The notes under the pieces were generated by a model that was not told the origin of the DNA, did no database searches, and was given only the letters and a program-made list of their open reading frames with translations. Of a stretch of DNA of 64,000 bases, positions 32,178 to 41,484 are shown piece after piece (position 1 is the stretch's first letter; every line of letters begins with the position of its first letter). The translations under genes and the position numbers were made by a program. Origin of the DNA: Rhizobium sp. L43 (GTDB lineage Bacteria > Pseudomonadota > Alphaproteobacteria > Rhizobiales > Rhizobiaceae); the NCBI RefSeq assembly GCF_002531725.1, contig NZ_NWSQ01000014.1, positions 150,158 through 214,157 of the forward strand, in the 5' to 3' direction.

Positions 32178-32271
32178 GAGGTTCTCCAGCGTTCAGGTCC
32201 GGCCTTTCAACACCCGGGATGGCGTTTTGGTTCCCTTCATGCGTTGCAAAAACATGAGGGCGTGGAGTGGG

Positions 32272-32634
32272 CTAGCGTCGCAGCAAGCGACTGTGCACAT
32301 AGCCTCGTCCGACGATGCTCTCAGCGATCTCAACCGCCCGCTCGACATCACCCCGCCGGCGCACGAAGCCTTCCAAGACGACATAGGCGCCCGACATGCC
32401 GACGATGATTTCGTCGGCTTCGATATCGCCGGTCGCATGAAGGGCGCTTTCCACCGAAGCGCGCGTCGCCGCATCGCTGTGGCCCTGCCGGCCGGGCTCC
32501 TCATGGTCGGTGAATGCTGGAAACCCGAGCACCGTGACCCTCTCCTGATGTTGGTAGATGCAGGTTAACGCCATGCGGGGCGTTTCGTTGCAGCCGGGCG
32601 GATAGCCCTTGGCGAAAGAGGCTGCGATTTCCAT
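32272..32634 (-). CDS. BON-domain protein
   Basis: The C-terminal 70 residues (ATRASVESALHATGDIEADE, then GAYVVLEGFVRRRGDVERAV and a final SRLL) match a BON domain, a fold of periplasmic or outer-membrane-associated proteins such as OsmY. The start is uncertain: ATG at 32634 (120 residues) or at 32574 (100 residues); neither has a strong ribosome binding site. No signal peptide is seen with either start, which is unusual for exported BON proteins. It is divergent from a small lipoprotein gene. Confidence 0.6.
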   Translation of the reverse strand: MEIAASFAKGYPPGCNETPRMALTCIYQHQERVTVLGFPAFTDHEEPGRQGHSDAATRASVESALHATGDIEADEIIVGMSGAYVVLEGFVRRRGDVERAVEIAESIVGRGYVHSRLLRR

Positions 32635-32666
32635 ATCTGGCTGCAGTCGAAAGAGGGATGACGACG

Positions 32667-32933
32667 ATGAAAGCGCTTTTGCCCGCCTTGTTGACCGGAG
32701 CCTTGCTTGCCGGCTGCTCCTCGGCCGATAGGCCGGCACTGGAACCCATTCCCGGCAGCATTACCTATGGCGGTCAGCCGCGAACGAAGCTCACCAAGTC
32801 GCCGGTCGGCAGCGCCGTCTACAACCAGTTCTACAACGAGACCGGCCAGCGCGTGGAGGAAACCTATATTCTTCAGCCGGATCGCAGCCTGAAACTGGTG
32901 CGGCGCGAGATCGGCCCGGATTTCCCCGATTGA
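32667..32933 (+). CDS. Small putative lipoprotein
   Basis: The ATG at 32667 (MKALLPALLTGALLAGCSSA, 88 residues) is preferred because GAGGG lies at the right distance; an in-frame ATG at 32658 is possible. A lipobox LLAGC ends the signal peptide, so the mature protein would be lipid-anchored on Cys. The mature part is about 70 residues with a TYILQPDRSLKLVRRE strand pair. No family is recognised. Confidence 0.65.
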   Translation: MKALLPALLTGALLAGCSSADRPALEPIPGSITYGGQPRTKLTKSPVGSAVYNQFYNETGQRVEETYILQPDRSLKLVRREIGPDFPD

Positions 32934-33040
32934 GGCTTCTCGCTCCTACCACAGCGCTTGACAGCGGCTGAAATCGCGAACATTCAAGGAACATCTAATC
33001 TTTCCCCAGTGATTCTGCGGGAGCCCGACCGGACGGCTGG

Positions 33041-35101
33041 ATGTACCTCGAAAAACTCAATCCCCAGCAGCGCATGGCCGTCGAGCACGGCACGCTCACC
33101 GACGGCAGCCATATTGCCGGGCCGCTGCTGGTCATTGCCGGCGCCGGCTCCGGTAAGACGAATACGCTGGCGCATCGGGTCGCGCATCTGATCGTCAAGG
33201 GTGCCGATCCCCGCCGCATCCTGCTGATGACCTTCTCGCGCCGAGCAGCCGCCGAGATGGCGCGACGCGTCGAGCGCATCTGCCGGGATGTTCTCGGCGC
33301 CAATGCCGGCATCATGGCGGATGCACTGTCCTGGTCCGGCACCTTTCACGGCATCGGCGCGCGGCTGCTGCGCGACTATGCGCAGCAGATCGGCCTCGAT
33401 CCTGACTTTACCATCCACGACCGCGAAGACAGCGCCGACCTGATGAACCTCATCCGGCACGACCTCGGCTTCTCCAAGACGGAAAGCCGGTTTCCAGCCA
33501 AAGGCACCTGCCTTGCCATCTATTCCCGGGCGGTGAATTCGGAGACCGCGCTCGACCAGGTGCTGCGCGACGCCTTTCCCTGGTGCGCGACGTGGGAGAA
33601 ACAGCTGCGCGAGCTTTTCGCCTGTTATGTCGAGGCCAAGCAGAGTCAAAACGTGCTCGATTACGACGACCTGCTGCTCTATTGGGCGCAGATGGTGGGT
33701 GAGAGCGTGATTGCCGAGGATATCGGCAGCCGCTTCGACCATGTGCTGGTCGACGAATATCAGGACACCAACCGGCTGCAGGCCTCGATCCTCATGGCGC
33801 TGAAGCCGCAAGGCCAGGGGCTGACCGTCGTCGGCGACGATGCCCAATCGATCTATTCCTTCCGCGCCGCGACGGTGCGCAATATCCTCGATTTTCCCGC
33901 TGCCTTCAGCCCGGTCGCTGATATCGTCACGCTCGACCGCAATTACCGCTCGACGCAGCCGATCCTGGCGGCTGCCAACGCCGTCATCGATCTCGCCTCG
34001 GAACGCTTCACCAAGAATCTCTGGACCGAGCGGCAATCATCGGAGCGGCCGCGCCTGGTGACGGTGCGCGACGAGACCGAGCAGGCGCGTTACGTCGCCG
34101 ACATGGTGCTCGACAATCGCGAGGAAGGCTTGAAGCTCAAGCAGCAGGCCGTGCTGTTCCGCGCCTCGCATCACAGCGGCCCGCTGGAGGTCGAATTGAC
34201 CCGACGCAACATTCCCTTCGTCAAATTCGGCGGGCTGAAGTTCCTCGACAGCGCACATGTCAAAGACATGCTGGCTGCGCTGCGCTTCGCCCAGAACCCG
34301 CGCGACCGGGTGGCGGGCTTCCGGCTGATGCAGATCCTGCCGGGCGTCGGGCCGTCGACGGCACAGAAGGCGCTCGACCTGATGGCTGAGGATGCGAGCC
34401 CGCTATCGGCGCTCGCCGAAATGCCGGCGCCGCCGCGCTCCGGCGAGGACTGGACTGATTTCGTTGCCATGCTGCAGGAGATGAAATCCGGCAAGGCCGG
34501 CTGGCCGGCGGAGATCGGCCTGGCGCGGCAATGGTACGCGCCGCATCTGGAACGGCTGCATGAGGACGCCGCGACGCGGCAAGCCGATCTGCTGCAGCTC
34601 GAGCAGATCGCCGGCGGTTATGCCTCGCGCGAACGTTTCCTCACCGAACTCACCCTCGATCCGCCGGATGCCACCAGCGACCAGGCCGGCGTGCCGCTGC
34701 TCGACGAGGATTATCTGATCCTGTCGACCATCCATTCCGCCAAGGGCCAGGAATGGACGCGGGTCTTCATGCTGAACGTCGTCGACGGCTGCATTCCGAG
34801 CGATCTCGCCGTCGGCGCCAGCGCCGAAATCGAGGAGGAACGCCGGCTGCTCTATGTCGCGATGACGCGGGCGAGAGACGGCCTCGATCTGGTCGTGCCG
34901 CAACGCTTCTTCACCTACGGCCAGAATTCGCAGGGCGACCGGCATGTCTATGCCTCCCGCAGCCGCTTCATCCCGGCGACGCTGCTGCAGTTCTTCGAGG
35001 CCTGCAGCTGGCCGCAGGTGAAATCGGACGCCGCCGCCCAAGCGCAGGCGCGGCAGGTGCGCATCGATGTCGGCGCCCGCATGCGCGGCATGTGGCGATA
35101 G
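33041..35101 (+). CDS. UvrD/PcrA-like superfamily 1 DNA helicase
   Basis: The 686-residue protein has the SF1A motifs in order: Q-motif LNPQQRMAVEH (about 6-16), Walker A GAGSGKTNTLAHR (about 35), motif II VDEYQDTNR (about 238), motif III GDDAQSIYSFRAA (about 265), motif IV YRSTQPIL, motif V TIHSAKGQEW (about 566) and motif VI YVAMTRARD (about 605). It is an ATP-driven 3'-5' helicase of the Rep/PcrA/UvrD group. It is shorter at the C-terminus than UvrD and may be a second paralogue rather than the main uvrD. It stands alone on the forward strand. Confidence 0.9.
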   Translation: MYLEKLNPQQRMAVEHGTLTDGSHIAGPLLVIAGAGSGKTNTLAHRVAHLIVKGADPRRILLMTFSRRAAAEMARRVERICRDVLGANAGIMADALSWSGTFHGIGARLLRDYAQQIGLDPDFTIHDREDSADLMNLIRHDLGFSKTESRFPAKGTCLAIYSRAVNSETALDQVLRDAFPWCATWEKQLRELFACYVEAKQSQNVLDYDDLLLYWAQMVGESVIAEDIGSRFDHVLVDEYQDTNRLQASILMALKPQGQGLTVVGDDAQSIYSFRAATVRNILDFPAAFSPVADIVTLDRNYRSTQPILAAANAVIDLASERFTKNLWTERQSSERPRLVTVRDETEQARYVADMVLDNREEGLKLKQQAVLFRASHHSGPLEVELTRRNIPFVKFGGLKFLDSAHVKDMLAALRFAQNPRDRVAGFRLMQILPGVGPSTAQKALDLMAEDASPLSALAEMPAPPRSGEDWTDFVAMLQEMKSGKAGWPAEIGLARQWYAPHLERLHEDAATRQADLLQLEQIAGGYASRERFLTELTLDPPDATSDQAGVPLLDEDYLILSTIHSAKGQEWTRVFMLNVVDGCIPSDLAVGASAEIEEERRLLYVAMTRARDGLDLVVPQRFFTYGQNSQGDRHVYASRSRFIPATLLQFFEACSWPQVKSDAAAQAQARQVRIDVGARMRGMWR

Positions 35102-35112
35102 GCTGAAATAGT

Positions 35113-36165
35113 TTAGAGCGAAAGCGGCGGTTCGGCCGGTTTCAGGAAATGCTCGATCCTTGCGGCCTCCACAGCCTCGACTGAGGCCGGCGACCATTTC
35201 GGATTGCGGTCCTTGTCGATGACGGCGGCGCGGATGCCTTCGAAAAAGTCGGGATTATCCAGCATCTGCAGGCAGGCGCCGAGTTCACGGCTAAGGCATT
35301 CGGCAAGCGAAGCGCTGCGGCGGCCGGCCCGGAGCAGCGCCAAGGCGAGCTTCAGGCTGGTCGGCGAACGGGTCAGCAGCACCCGGCGCGTCTCGGCGGC
35401 GAAGTCGCCCTCCTCCCCGGCAAGTGCCGTCAGGATCTCTTCGACGCTGTCGAAACGGAAGGCGCGATCGATCATCGCCGCATTCTGCCTGAGCCGGCTT
35501 TCTCCCGCAGGCTCCGAGAGCGTCTGCAGCACCGCATCGACGTCGCTCGACGAACTGCCGCGCGCCAGGCCCGACAACGCATCGATCACCGCGCCGAGCC
35601 GCGACGAAGCGATTTGCAGGTCGGCAAGTCCAGCATGGAGCGCGTCGGCCGCACCGATATCCAGCCCCGTCAGGCCGAGCCATGTTCCGGCCTCGCCGGG
35701 TGCCCGCGGCAGCAGCCAGGTGGCGCCGACATCGGGGACATAGCCGATGCCGGTTTCGGGCATGGCGAGGCGCGTGCGCTCGGTGACAACGCGGTGGCGG
35801 CCGTGCGACGACAGGCCGACACCGCCGCCCATGGTGATGCCGTCCATCAGCGCGACATAGGGTTTGGGGTAGGAGGCGATCTGATGGTTGAGGCGGAATT
35901 CCTCGCGCCAGAAGCTTGCCGCCAAGCCATCGCCGGCGCGAGCGCTTTCATGCAGGGCGCGGATGTCGCCGCCGGCGCAGAAGCCGCGTTCGCCCTCGCC
36001 CATCGCCACAACGCTTGCCACCTCGGAATCCTCCGCAAAAGCGTGCAGCGCCGCGGTGATCGCGCGGATCATCGGCAGCGTCAGGCTGTTCAGCGCCCGC
36101 GGCCGGTTGAGCCGGATCACGCCCGCGGTGCCCCGCCGTTCAATGATGACTTCGCCGTCCTGCAT
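35113..36165 (-). CDS. 3-hydroxyisobutyryl-CoA hydrolase / enoyl-CoA hydratase-family
   Basis: The 350-residue crotonase-fold protein has FCAGGDIRALHES (oxyanion hole region, about 62-74), DGITMGGGVGLSSHG (about 112) and the MPETGIGYVPDVGATW stretch (about 138) with conserved Glu/Asp. These mark the HIBYL-CoA hydrolase branch of valine breakdown rather than plain enoyl-CoA hydratase. GAGGTGAACC precedes the ATG. It is convergent with the helicase gene (11 bases between stops). Confidence 0.85.
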   Translation of the reverse strand: MQDGEVIIERRGTAGVIRLNRPRALNSLTLPMIRAITAALHAFAEDSEVASVVAMGEGERGFCAGGDIRALHESARAGDGLAASFWREEFRLNHQIASYPKPYVALMDGITMGGGVGLSSHGRHRVVTERTRLAMPETGIGYVPDVGATWLLPRAPGEAGTWLGLTGLDIGAADALHAGLADLQIASSRLGAVIDALSGLARGSSSSDVDAVLQTLSEPAGESRLRQNAAMIDRAFRFDSVEEILTALAGEEGDFAAETRRVLLTRSPTSLKLALALLRAGRRSASLAECLSRELGACLQMLDNPDFFEGIRAAVIDKDRNPKWSPASVEAVEAARIEHFLKPAEPPLSL

Positions 36166-36248
36166 GGTTCACCTCATCTGTTACCACCATGAATAGCTGA
36201 CGAGGAGGCATCGCTCCAGTCGATTTGCGACTGGTCGATCGGATCCGT

Positions 36249-38207
36249 TCAGGCAGACAGCGAATTGCGGGCGGAGGCTGCGACTTCGCACCGGGCGGCA
36301 TAATCGATGGCAAGTTCCAGCGGCAGCGGCCGCGAGAAATGATAGCCCTGCGCCAGGCGAACGCCCATCGCCTTCAATCCCTCGGCGATCTCTTCGCTTT
36401 CGACGCCTTCGGCGACCGAGGCAATGCCGAGATTCTGGCAGAGATTGGCGACCGAGCGGGTGATGTTCATGCAACGGGCGTCGCGATCGAGATTCATCAC
36501 GAAGGCCTTGTCGATCTTCAGCTTGTCGAAGCCGAGACGGTGGATATGGCTGAGGCTGGAATAGCCGGTGCCGAAATCATCGAGCGCGATCGAGATGCCG
36601 GCGGCGCGCAGCATCGATATCACCTGGTCGGCGGCGTCGAAATCGGAGAGCAGCGCCGTCTCGGTGATCTCGAATTCGATGCGCCTGGGGTCCATGCCGG
36701 AGCGGGTGATCATGGCGAGCAGCGCCATCGAGGTCTCGTGGTCGCAGATATCGCGCGCCGAGAGATTGAAGGACAGCCTGAGATGCCTGGGAATGATCGC
36801 CAGCGCTTCGAGCGCCTTGGCGAAAAGGATGCGCGTCATCCGGCCGATGACGGCGGTGCGCTCGGCAGCGGGAATGAAGGCTTCCGGACTGATGCGGCCG
36901 AAGCGGGCGCTGTCCCAGCGGGCGAGTGCCTCGTAAGCGACGACGCGGCCGCTCCTCAATTCGACGATCGGCTGATAGTCGAGTTTCAATTCCTTGTCGA
37001 AGTCGTTCGCCTGCAGCTCGAGTTCGATCAGGTGGCGCTGCGTCAGGATCTTCTCGTGCTCGGCCGAGAAGAATTCGACGCCGCTGCTGCGCTTGCTCTT
37101 GACCTGGTAGAGGGCGAAATCCGCTTTCTCGTAGAGTTCCTCGGCGGTGTATTTGCCGCTATCGGGATAGACGATACCGCAGGAACCGAAAATGCGCACC
37201 GAGCCGTCGGGGATTTCGTAAGGGTCGCGAACGGCGGCGCAGAGCGCCTGGCCGAGATCGGCGATCGCCTGGCGAGTCATCAAGCAGGGGAAGATGATGC
37301 CGAATTCGTCGCCGCCGAGACGGGAGACGATGCCCTCTTCGCCGACCAGCGTGGAGAAGCGGCGGGCGGTCTCCTTGAGCACGAGATCGCCGGCGGCATG
37401 GCCGAAGACGTCGTTGACCGGCTTGAAGCCGTCGAGGTCGAGAATGCCGATGACGGGCGGTCGGGACGGGTCTTTCTGCAACCGCTGTTCCAGCGAGACA
37501 AAGAAACTGCGGCGGTTGGCAAGGCCGGTCAGCTGGTCATGCAGGGCGTTGCGGCTGTTGACGCGGTTCAGCTCTTCGGCTTCCGCCCGTTTCTGCTTCA
37601 GCTCCTCGGTCAAGCGCACGAGGCCGACGAAATTCTGGAAATAGCTGTCGATCACCCGGAGAAAGGGCAGGATCAGGAAGAGACCGCTGACAGCGGTCGC
37701 GACGAAAACCGGATTGCCCGAAAACATGAAAGTCGCGACCATGGCCGAGAAGGTGATCACAGTGGTGAGCACCGCCGCCAGCGGCAAATGCATCAGGCAG
37801 AAGATGCAGGAAATCCCGGTCACGACGAGGAAATAGGCGATCTGGCCCTGCTGGTAAGCATCGCCATACCGGTAAAGCGCGATCGCCCAGCCGCCGAAAG
37901 CAACGCAAAGGATGCAGGCGCCCGATATGGTGATCTTCATCAGCCTATAGGCCCGCTCGGCGGTCACGTCCTTGCCGCTGGTTTCCCACCAGCAGAGCCG
38001 GAAAATACAGACGACGCTCAAGCCGACCGGAATATAGCACGACAGCCAGAGGGGCGCGGATTGGAGATGGGTGACCGCCACCGCCAGGGCATTGATGATC
38101 AGGAGGACATAGAGAATGGGGATCTGCGACGACAGGGCCTGAAACTGCGCCGTCAGAAAGGTCGGATTGTCTTTTTGCAGCCGCAAGGAGGCTAGAAAGT
38201 TCCTCAT
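36249..38207 (-). CDS. Membrane GGDEF-EAL cyclic-di-GMP protein
   Basis: The 652-residue protein starts with several hydrophobic helices (about 25-195, for example IPILYVLLIINALAVAVTHL) forming a membrane sensor, then a short coiled coil. A GGDEF domain with intact RLGGDEFGIIF near 300 and an EAL domain with YEALARW near 430 and DDFGTGYSSLSHI near 565 follow. No RxxD I-site is seen before GGDEF. Both catalytic motifs are intact, so it could make or break c-di-GMP; EAL motif completeness suggests phosphodiesterase activity. Ribosome binding sequence is weak at this start. Confidence 0.9.
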   Translation of the reverse strand: MRNFLASLRLQKDNPTFLTAQFQALSSQIPILYVLLIINALAVAVTHLQSAPLWLSCYIPVGLSVVCIFRLCWWETSGKDVTAERAYRLMKITISGACILCVAFGGWAIALYRYGDAYQQGQIAYFLVVTGISCIFCLMHLPLAAVLTTVITFSAMVATFMFSGNPVFVATAVSGLFLILPFLRVIDSYFQNFVGLVRLTEELKQKRAEAEELNRVNSRNALHDQLTGLANRRSFFVSLEQRLQKDPSRPPVIGILDLDGFKPVNDVFGHAAGDLVLKETARRFSTLVGEEGIVSRLGGDEFGIIFPCLMTRQAIADLGQALCAAVRDPYEIPDGSVRIFGSCGIVYPDSGKYTAEELYEKADFALYQVKSKRSSGVEFFSAEHEKILTQRHLIELELQANDFDKELKLDYQPIVELRSGRVVAYEALARWDSARFGRISPEAFIPAAERTAVIGRMTRILFAKALEALAIIPRHLRLSFNLSARDICDHETSMALLAMITRSGMDPRRIEFEITETALLSDFDAADQVISMLRAAGISIALDDFGTGYSSLSHIHRLGFDKLKIDKAFVMNLDRDARCMNITRSVANLCQNLGIASVAEGVESEEIAEGLKAMGVRLAQGYHFSRPLPLELAIDYAARCEVAASARNSLSA

Positions 38208-38322
38208 CTTCTTTTTCCATTGGCCGGAGCCAGGAGAATGCGCGATTTTTCCCTATTCACTTGATGTCATGCAGGTCCCGCAGGCACGGGTATGTTCGCT
38301 GCGCAGTTTTGCTGGCAGCGGT

Positions 38323-39357
38323 TTAGAACGACGCGGCGGCGAGTGCCCGGTGGATGCTGTGCAGATCGTCGACATTTCTGTTCGCCAGGAAGAGTTCCCA
38401 ATCGAGCGAGCTCTGGACGATGGTTTCGAGAGAATCGTATCTCGGCTTCCAATCGAGCACCTGCCTTGCGAGCGAAGCGTCGGCGACGACGCTTGCCGAA
38501 TCGCCGGCGCGGCGCGGCGCCATGTGGATCTTGAAGGAATGCCCGTGCAGGCGCGTGACCATGTTCAGCACGTCGAGCACGGAATAGCCGCTGCCATAAC
38601 CGCAATTGGCAACGAGCGAGCCCTTGTCCTTGCGCAGGTGCTGGAGGGCTTTCAGATGTGCATCGACAAGATCGGTGACATGGATGTAATCGCGCACACC
38701 GGTGCCGTCATGGGTGGGATAATCGATACCATAGACACTGACGCTGTCGCGCCTGCCGAGGGCTGCCTCGCAGGCAACCTTGATCAGGTGGGTGGCGCCT
38801 GAGGTCGACTGGCCGGCGCGGTGGTCAGGATCGGCGCCGGCGACGTTGAAGTAGCGAAGCGCGACATAATTGAAATCATAGGCAGCGGCGGCATCGCGCA
38901 GCATGAATTCGGTCATCAGCTTCGACTGGCCGTAAGGATTTTCCGGATTGAGAGGGGCGGTCTCCTTCACCGGCAGGTCCGTCTTCTGCTGGCCGTAAAC
39001 GGCCGCCGTCGAGGAGAAGACGAAGTTGCGGATCCCGGCCTTGACCGAAGCGGAGAGCAGCGCCCGGGTCTTGCCGGAATTGTTGTCGTAATAGGAGAGT
39101 GGATCGGCGACCGAGACCGGGACGACGGCGGAGCCGGCGAAATGGATGATCGCCTCGATGTCGTTTTCGATAAAGATCTTCTTCAATATGTCGGGATCGG
39201 CGACGTCGCCGAGATAGAAACGCGCCGCCGGCGCCACGGCCCAGCGAAAGCCCGTGGAGAGGCGGTCGAGCACGACCACATCCTCGCCCGCATCGAGCAG
39301 CGCCCAAACCATGTGACTGCCGATATATCCGGCGCCGCCCGTCACCAAAACCGCCAT
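38323..39357 (-). CDS. galE: UDP-glucose 4-epimerase
   Basis: The start MAVLVTGGAGYIGSHMVWAL (344 residues) is preferred; an ATG three codons upstream is possible. The cofactor motif GGAGYIG is at 7-13, the catalytic Ser/Tyr/Lys are in FSSTAAVYG (about 120) and NPYGQSKLMTE (about 148), and RYFNVAGAD (about 177) is typical. It interconverts UDP-glucose and UDP-galactose for exopolysaccharide and LPS. In rhizobia such genes are sometimes called exoB, but this sequence differs clearly from S. meliloti ExoB as I recall it, so galE-type naming is safer. Confidence 0.9.
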   Translation of the reverse strand: MAVLVTGGAGYIGSHMVWALLDAGEDVVVLDRLSTGFRWAVAPAARFYLGDVADPDILKKIFIENDIEAIIHFAGSAVVPVSVADPLSYYDNNSGKTRALLSASVKAGIRNFVFSSTAAVYGQQKTDLPVKETAPLNPENPYGQSKLMTEFMLRDAAAAYDFNYVALRYFNVAGADPDHRAGQSTSGATHLIKVACEAALGRRDSVSVYGIDYPTHDGTGVRDYIHVTDLVDAHLKALQHLRKDKGSLVANCGYGSGYSVLDVLNMVTRLHGHSFKIHMAPRRAGDSASVVADASLARQVLDWKPRYDSLETIVQSSLDWELFLANRNVDDLHSIHRALAAASF

Positions 39358-39552
39358 GTCCCGCATCCCTGCTTTCGTTTTATAGCAGGGGCATCAGGCC
39401 CGGTTTTTCTTTCCAATTTTCTTATCGAATGGCCGTTCGGGGACCTTTGAACCGGTATGTTTGGACTTGTGGTTAGAGGCCGATTTCGGGCTTTGCTAGA
39501 GTTTTATCGATCTGGCGATTCCGGCACAAAATCGACTTGGCCGGCCCGCTTC

Positions 39553-40719
39553 TCAGCGCTTGAGGATATAGTCGCAGAGACGCTCGGCCGCGATCGCCAC
39601 CTGGGCGGGGTCGCGCAGGAAACAGGCGCGCAGGAAGAGCTCGCCGCCGGCGCCGAAGGCGGTGCCGGGCGCAAGGCCGACGCCGGTCTTGTCGACGATA
39701 TCGAGCGCTGCCTTGCGGCTGTCGGTGACCCCGTCGATCTTCAGGAAAGCGTAAAGCGCGCCGTCCGGCTTCAGTGTCTCGACGCGGTTGGTGGCGACAA
39801 GCGCATCGCAGAGAATATCGCGGGAGCGGGCTGCCTTGGCGATATTGGCAGCGATGAAATCGTCGCCCTGATCGAGCGCGGCGACGGCGCCCTTCTGCAT
39901 GAACTGCGCCACACCCGAGGTCGAATACTGGACAAGGTTTTCGAGCACCTGGCCCATCTCAGGGGGTGCGACGATCCAGCCGACACGCCAGCCGGTCATC
40001 GACCAGTTTTTCGAGAAGGAATTGACGAAGATGATCTTGTCGTCGGGCGCCATCACATCGAGGAAGGAGGCCGCGCGACCGCCCGGAAAATAATAGAGGG
40101 CGTAGATCTCATCCGCCATGATCCAGAGGTCGTGCTTGCGGGCCAGCGCCAGGAGATCGGCGAGATCCTTCTTCGTTGCTGTCCAGCCGGTCGGGTTCGA
40201 CGGCGTGTTGATGAAGAGGCCCCTGGTCTTTTCCGTGATCGCGGCTTCGATGCGGTTGAGATCGACCGCCCATTTGCCGCCTTCGAACTGCAGTTCGACA
40301 CCGACCGAGCGGGCGCCCGCGATCTCGAGGGCGGCGGCGATATTCGGCCAGGCGGGGGTGAGATAGACGAATTCGTCACCCGGCGAGGTCAACGCCTGAA
40401 CGCTGATCTGGATCGCCTGCATGCCGGAACCGGTGACATAGAAATGCTCGACTGGAAGCCGAATTCCGAAATGTCTGGCGTAATAATCCGAAAGCGCCCG
40501 GCGAAGTTCGGGAATGCCGCGCTGCCAGGTGTAGAAGGTCTCGCCAGCGGCCAGCGCATCCATCGCCGCCCGGCTGATGAAGTCAGGCGTCGGCAGATCA
40601 CCTTCACCCACCCAGAGCGGAAGCAGGCCTTCGCGGCCGCGGGCATAATTGACGACTTCGACAATCCCGCTTTCGGGCGCCGTTAGGGCGCGCGGGCTGA
40701 GGCTTTCAACGATCGACAT
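39553..40719 (-). CDS. PLP-dependent class I/II aminotransferase
   Basis: The 388-residue protein has the fold-type I landmarks: GSGMQAIQISVQAL (about 108), NTPSNPTGW (about 170), MADEIYALYYF (about 200) and the PLP-lysine motif SFSKNWSMTGWRVGW (about 233-247). The last third contains a conserved arginine in LRACFLR for the substrate carboxylate. It resembles aspartate/aromatic aminotransferases; the substrate is unknown. It stands alone between galE and mscL. Confidence 0.88.
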   Translation of the reverse strand: MSIVESLSPRALTAPESGIVEVVNYARGREGLLPLWVGEGDLPTPDFISRAAMDALAAGETFYTWQRGIPELRRALSDYYARHFGIRLPVEHFYVTGSGMQAIQISVQALTSPGDEFVYLTPAWPNIAAALEIAGARSVGVELQFEGGKWAVDLNRIEAAITEKTRGLFINTPSNPTGWTATKKDLADLLALARKHDLWIMADEIYALYYFPGGRAASFLDVMAPDDKIIFVNSFSKNWSMTGWRVGWIVAPPEMGQVLENLVQYSTSGVAQFMQKGAVAALDQGDDFIAANIAKAARSRDILCDALVATNRVETLKPDGALYAFLKIDGVTDSRKAALDIVDKTGVGLAPGTAFGAGGELFLRACFLRDPAQVAIAAERLCDYILKR

Positions 40720-40841
40720 GCATATCTCCGGTTTCCGCCTTCATAGAGGATTTGTGCCGGCAAATCCCATGATATCCCGTGATGGCACATCGATTTTGGT
40801 GATGAATGAGCCCGGCCGGAACGGACGGGCTCCAGCTCGGA

Positions 40842-41279
40842 TCAAGCCGTCGGGCGCGTGGCGAGAAGATCACGGATTTCCGTGAGCAGCTGGACGTCGG
40901 CCGGCGGCGGCGGCAGTTCTTCCGGTGCGGCCTTTTCCTGGCGCTCGACCTGGGCACGCAGGATGTTCACGCCCTTGACCATCAGAAAAATGATCCAGGC
41001 GAGAATGAGGAAGTTGATGAGCACGGTGAGGAAACTGCCATAGGCAAACACCGCTCCCTGGGCCCGGGCGGCGGCGAGCGACGGCGCGTTGACAGCCGAC
41101 GAGAGCGGGAGGAAGTAATTCGAAAAATCGAAGCCGCCGAAAATGGCGCCTACGATCGGCATGATAAGGTCGTCGACCAAAGATTTGACGATGCCACCGA
41201 AGGCGCCGCCGATGATGACGCCTACTGCAAGATCCATGACATTGCCGCGAGCGATAAAGGCCTTGAACTCATTGAGCAT
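40842..41279 (-). CDS. mscL: Large-conductance mechanosensitive channel
   Basis: The start MLNEFKAFIARGNVMDLAVG (145 residues) has GGGAG upstream. The first pore helix (VMDLAVGVIIGGAFGGIVKSL), a periplasmic loop of the usual size and the second helix (FLTVLINFLILAWIIFLMV) match MscL. The C-terminal RQEKAAPEELPPPP and final cytoplasmic helix are also typical. It releases solutes under osmotic downshock as a homopentamer in the inner membrane. Confidence 0.96.
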   Translation of the reverse strand: MLNEFKAFIARGNVMDLAVGVIIGGAFGGIVKSLVDDLIMPIVGAIFGGFDFSNYFLPLSSAVNAPSLAAARAQGAVFAYGSFLTVLINFLILAWIIFLMVKGVNILRAQVERQEKAAPEELPPPPADVQLLTEIRDLLATRPTA

Positions 41280-41484
41280 CGGATCCGTCTCCCTTCGATA
41301 CAATTGTTTTTATTAGCTACATCTTCATTGCAATTAATCAATCGGCAATCGTATTTGTTTGGGATACCCCGTGCGGTCTTTGACTTAAGGCCTAGACGGC
41401 CAGGAATTCTCAAAGTGCTTGAAATAACTTAAGCTGACCCACGTTGCGGGAGGTCCCGGCGGGTTTTCCGCCGGCGGAGGGTCA

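Noticed and set aside
36225..38195. Forward-strand frame of about 650 codons opposite the GGDEF-EAL gene
   Set aside because: The reverse strand encodes intact GGDEF and EAL motifs; the forward product has no recognisable domain.
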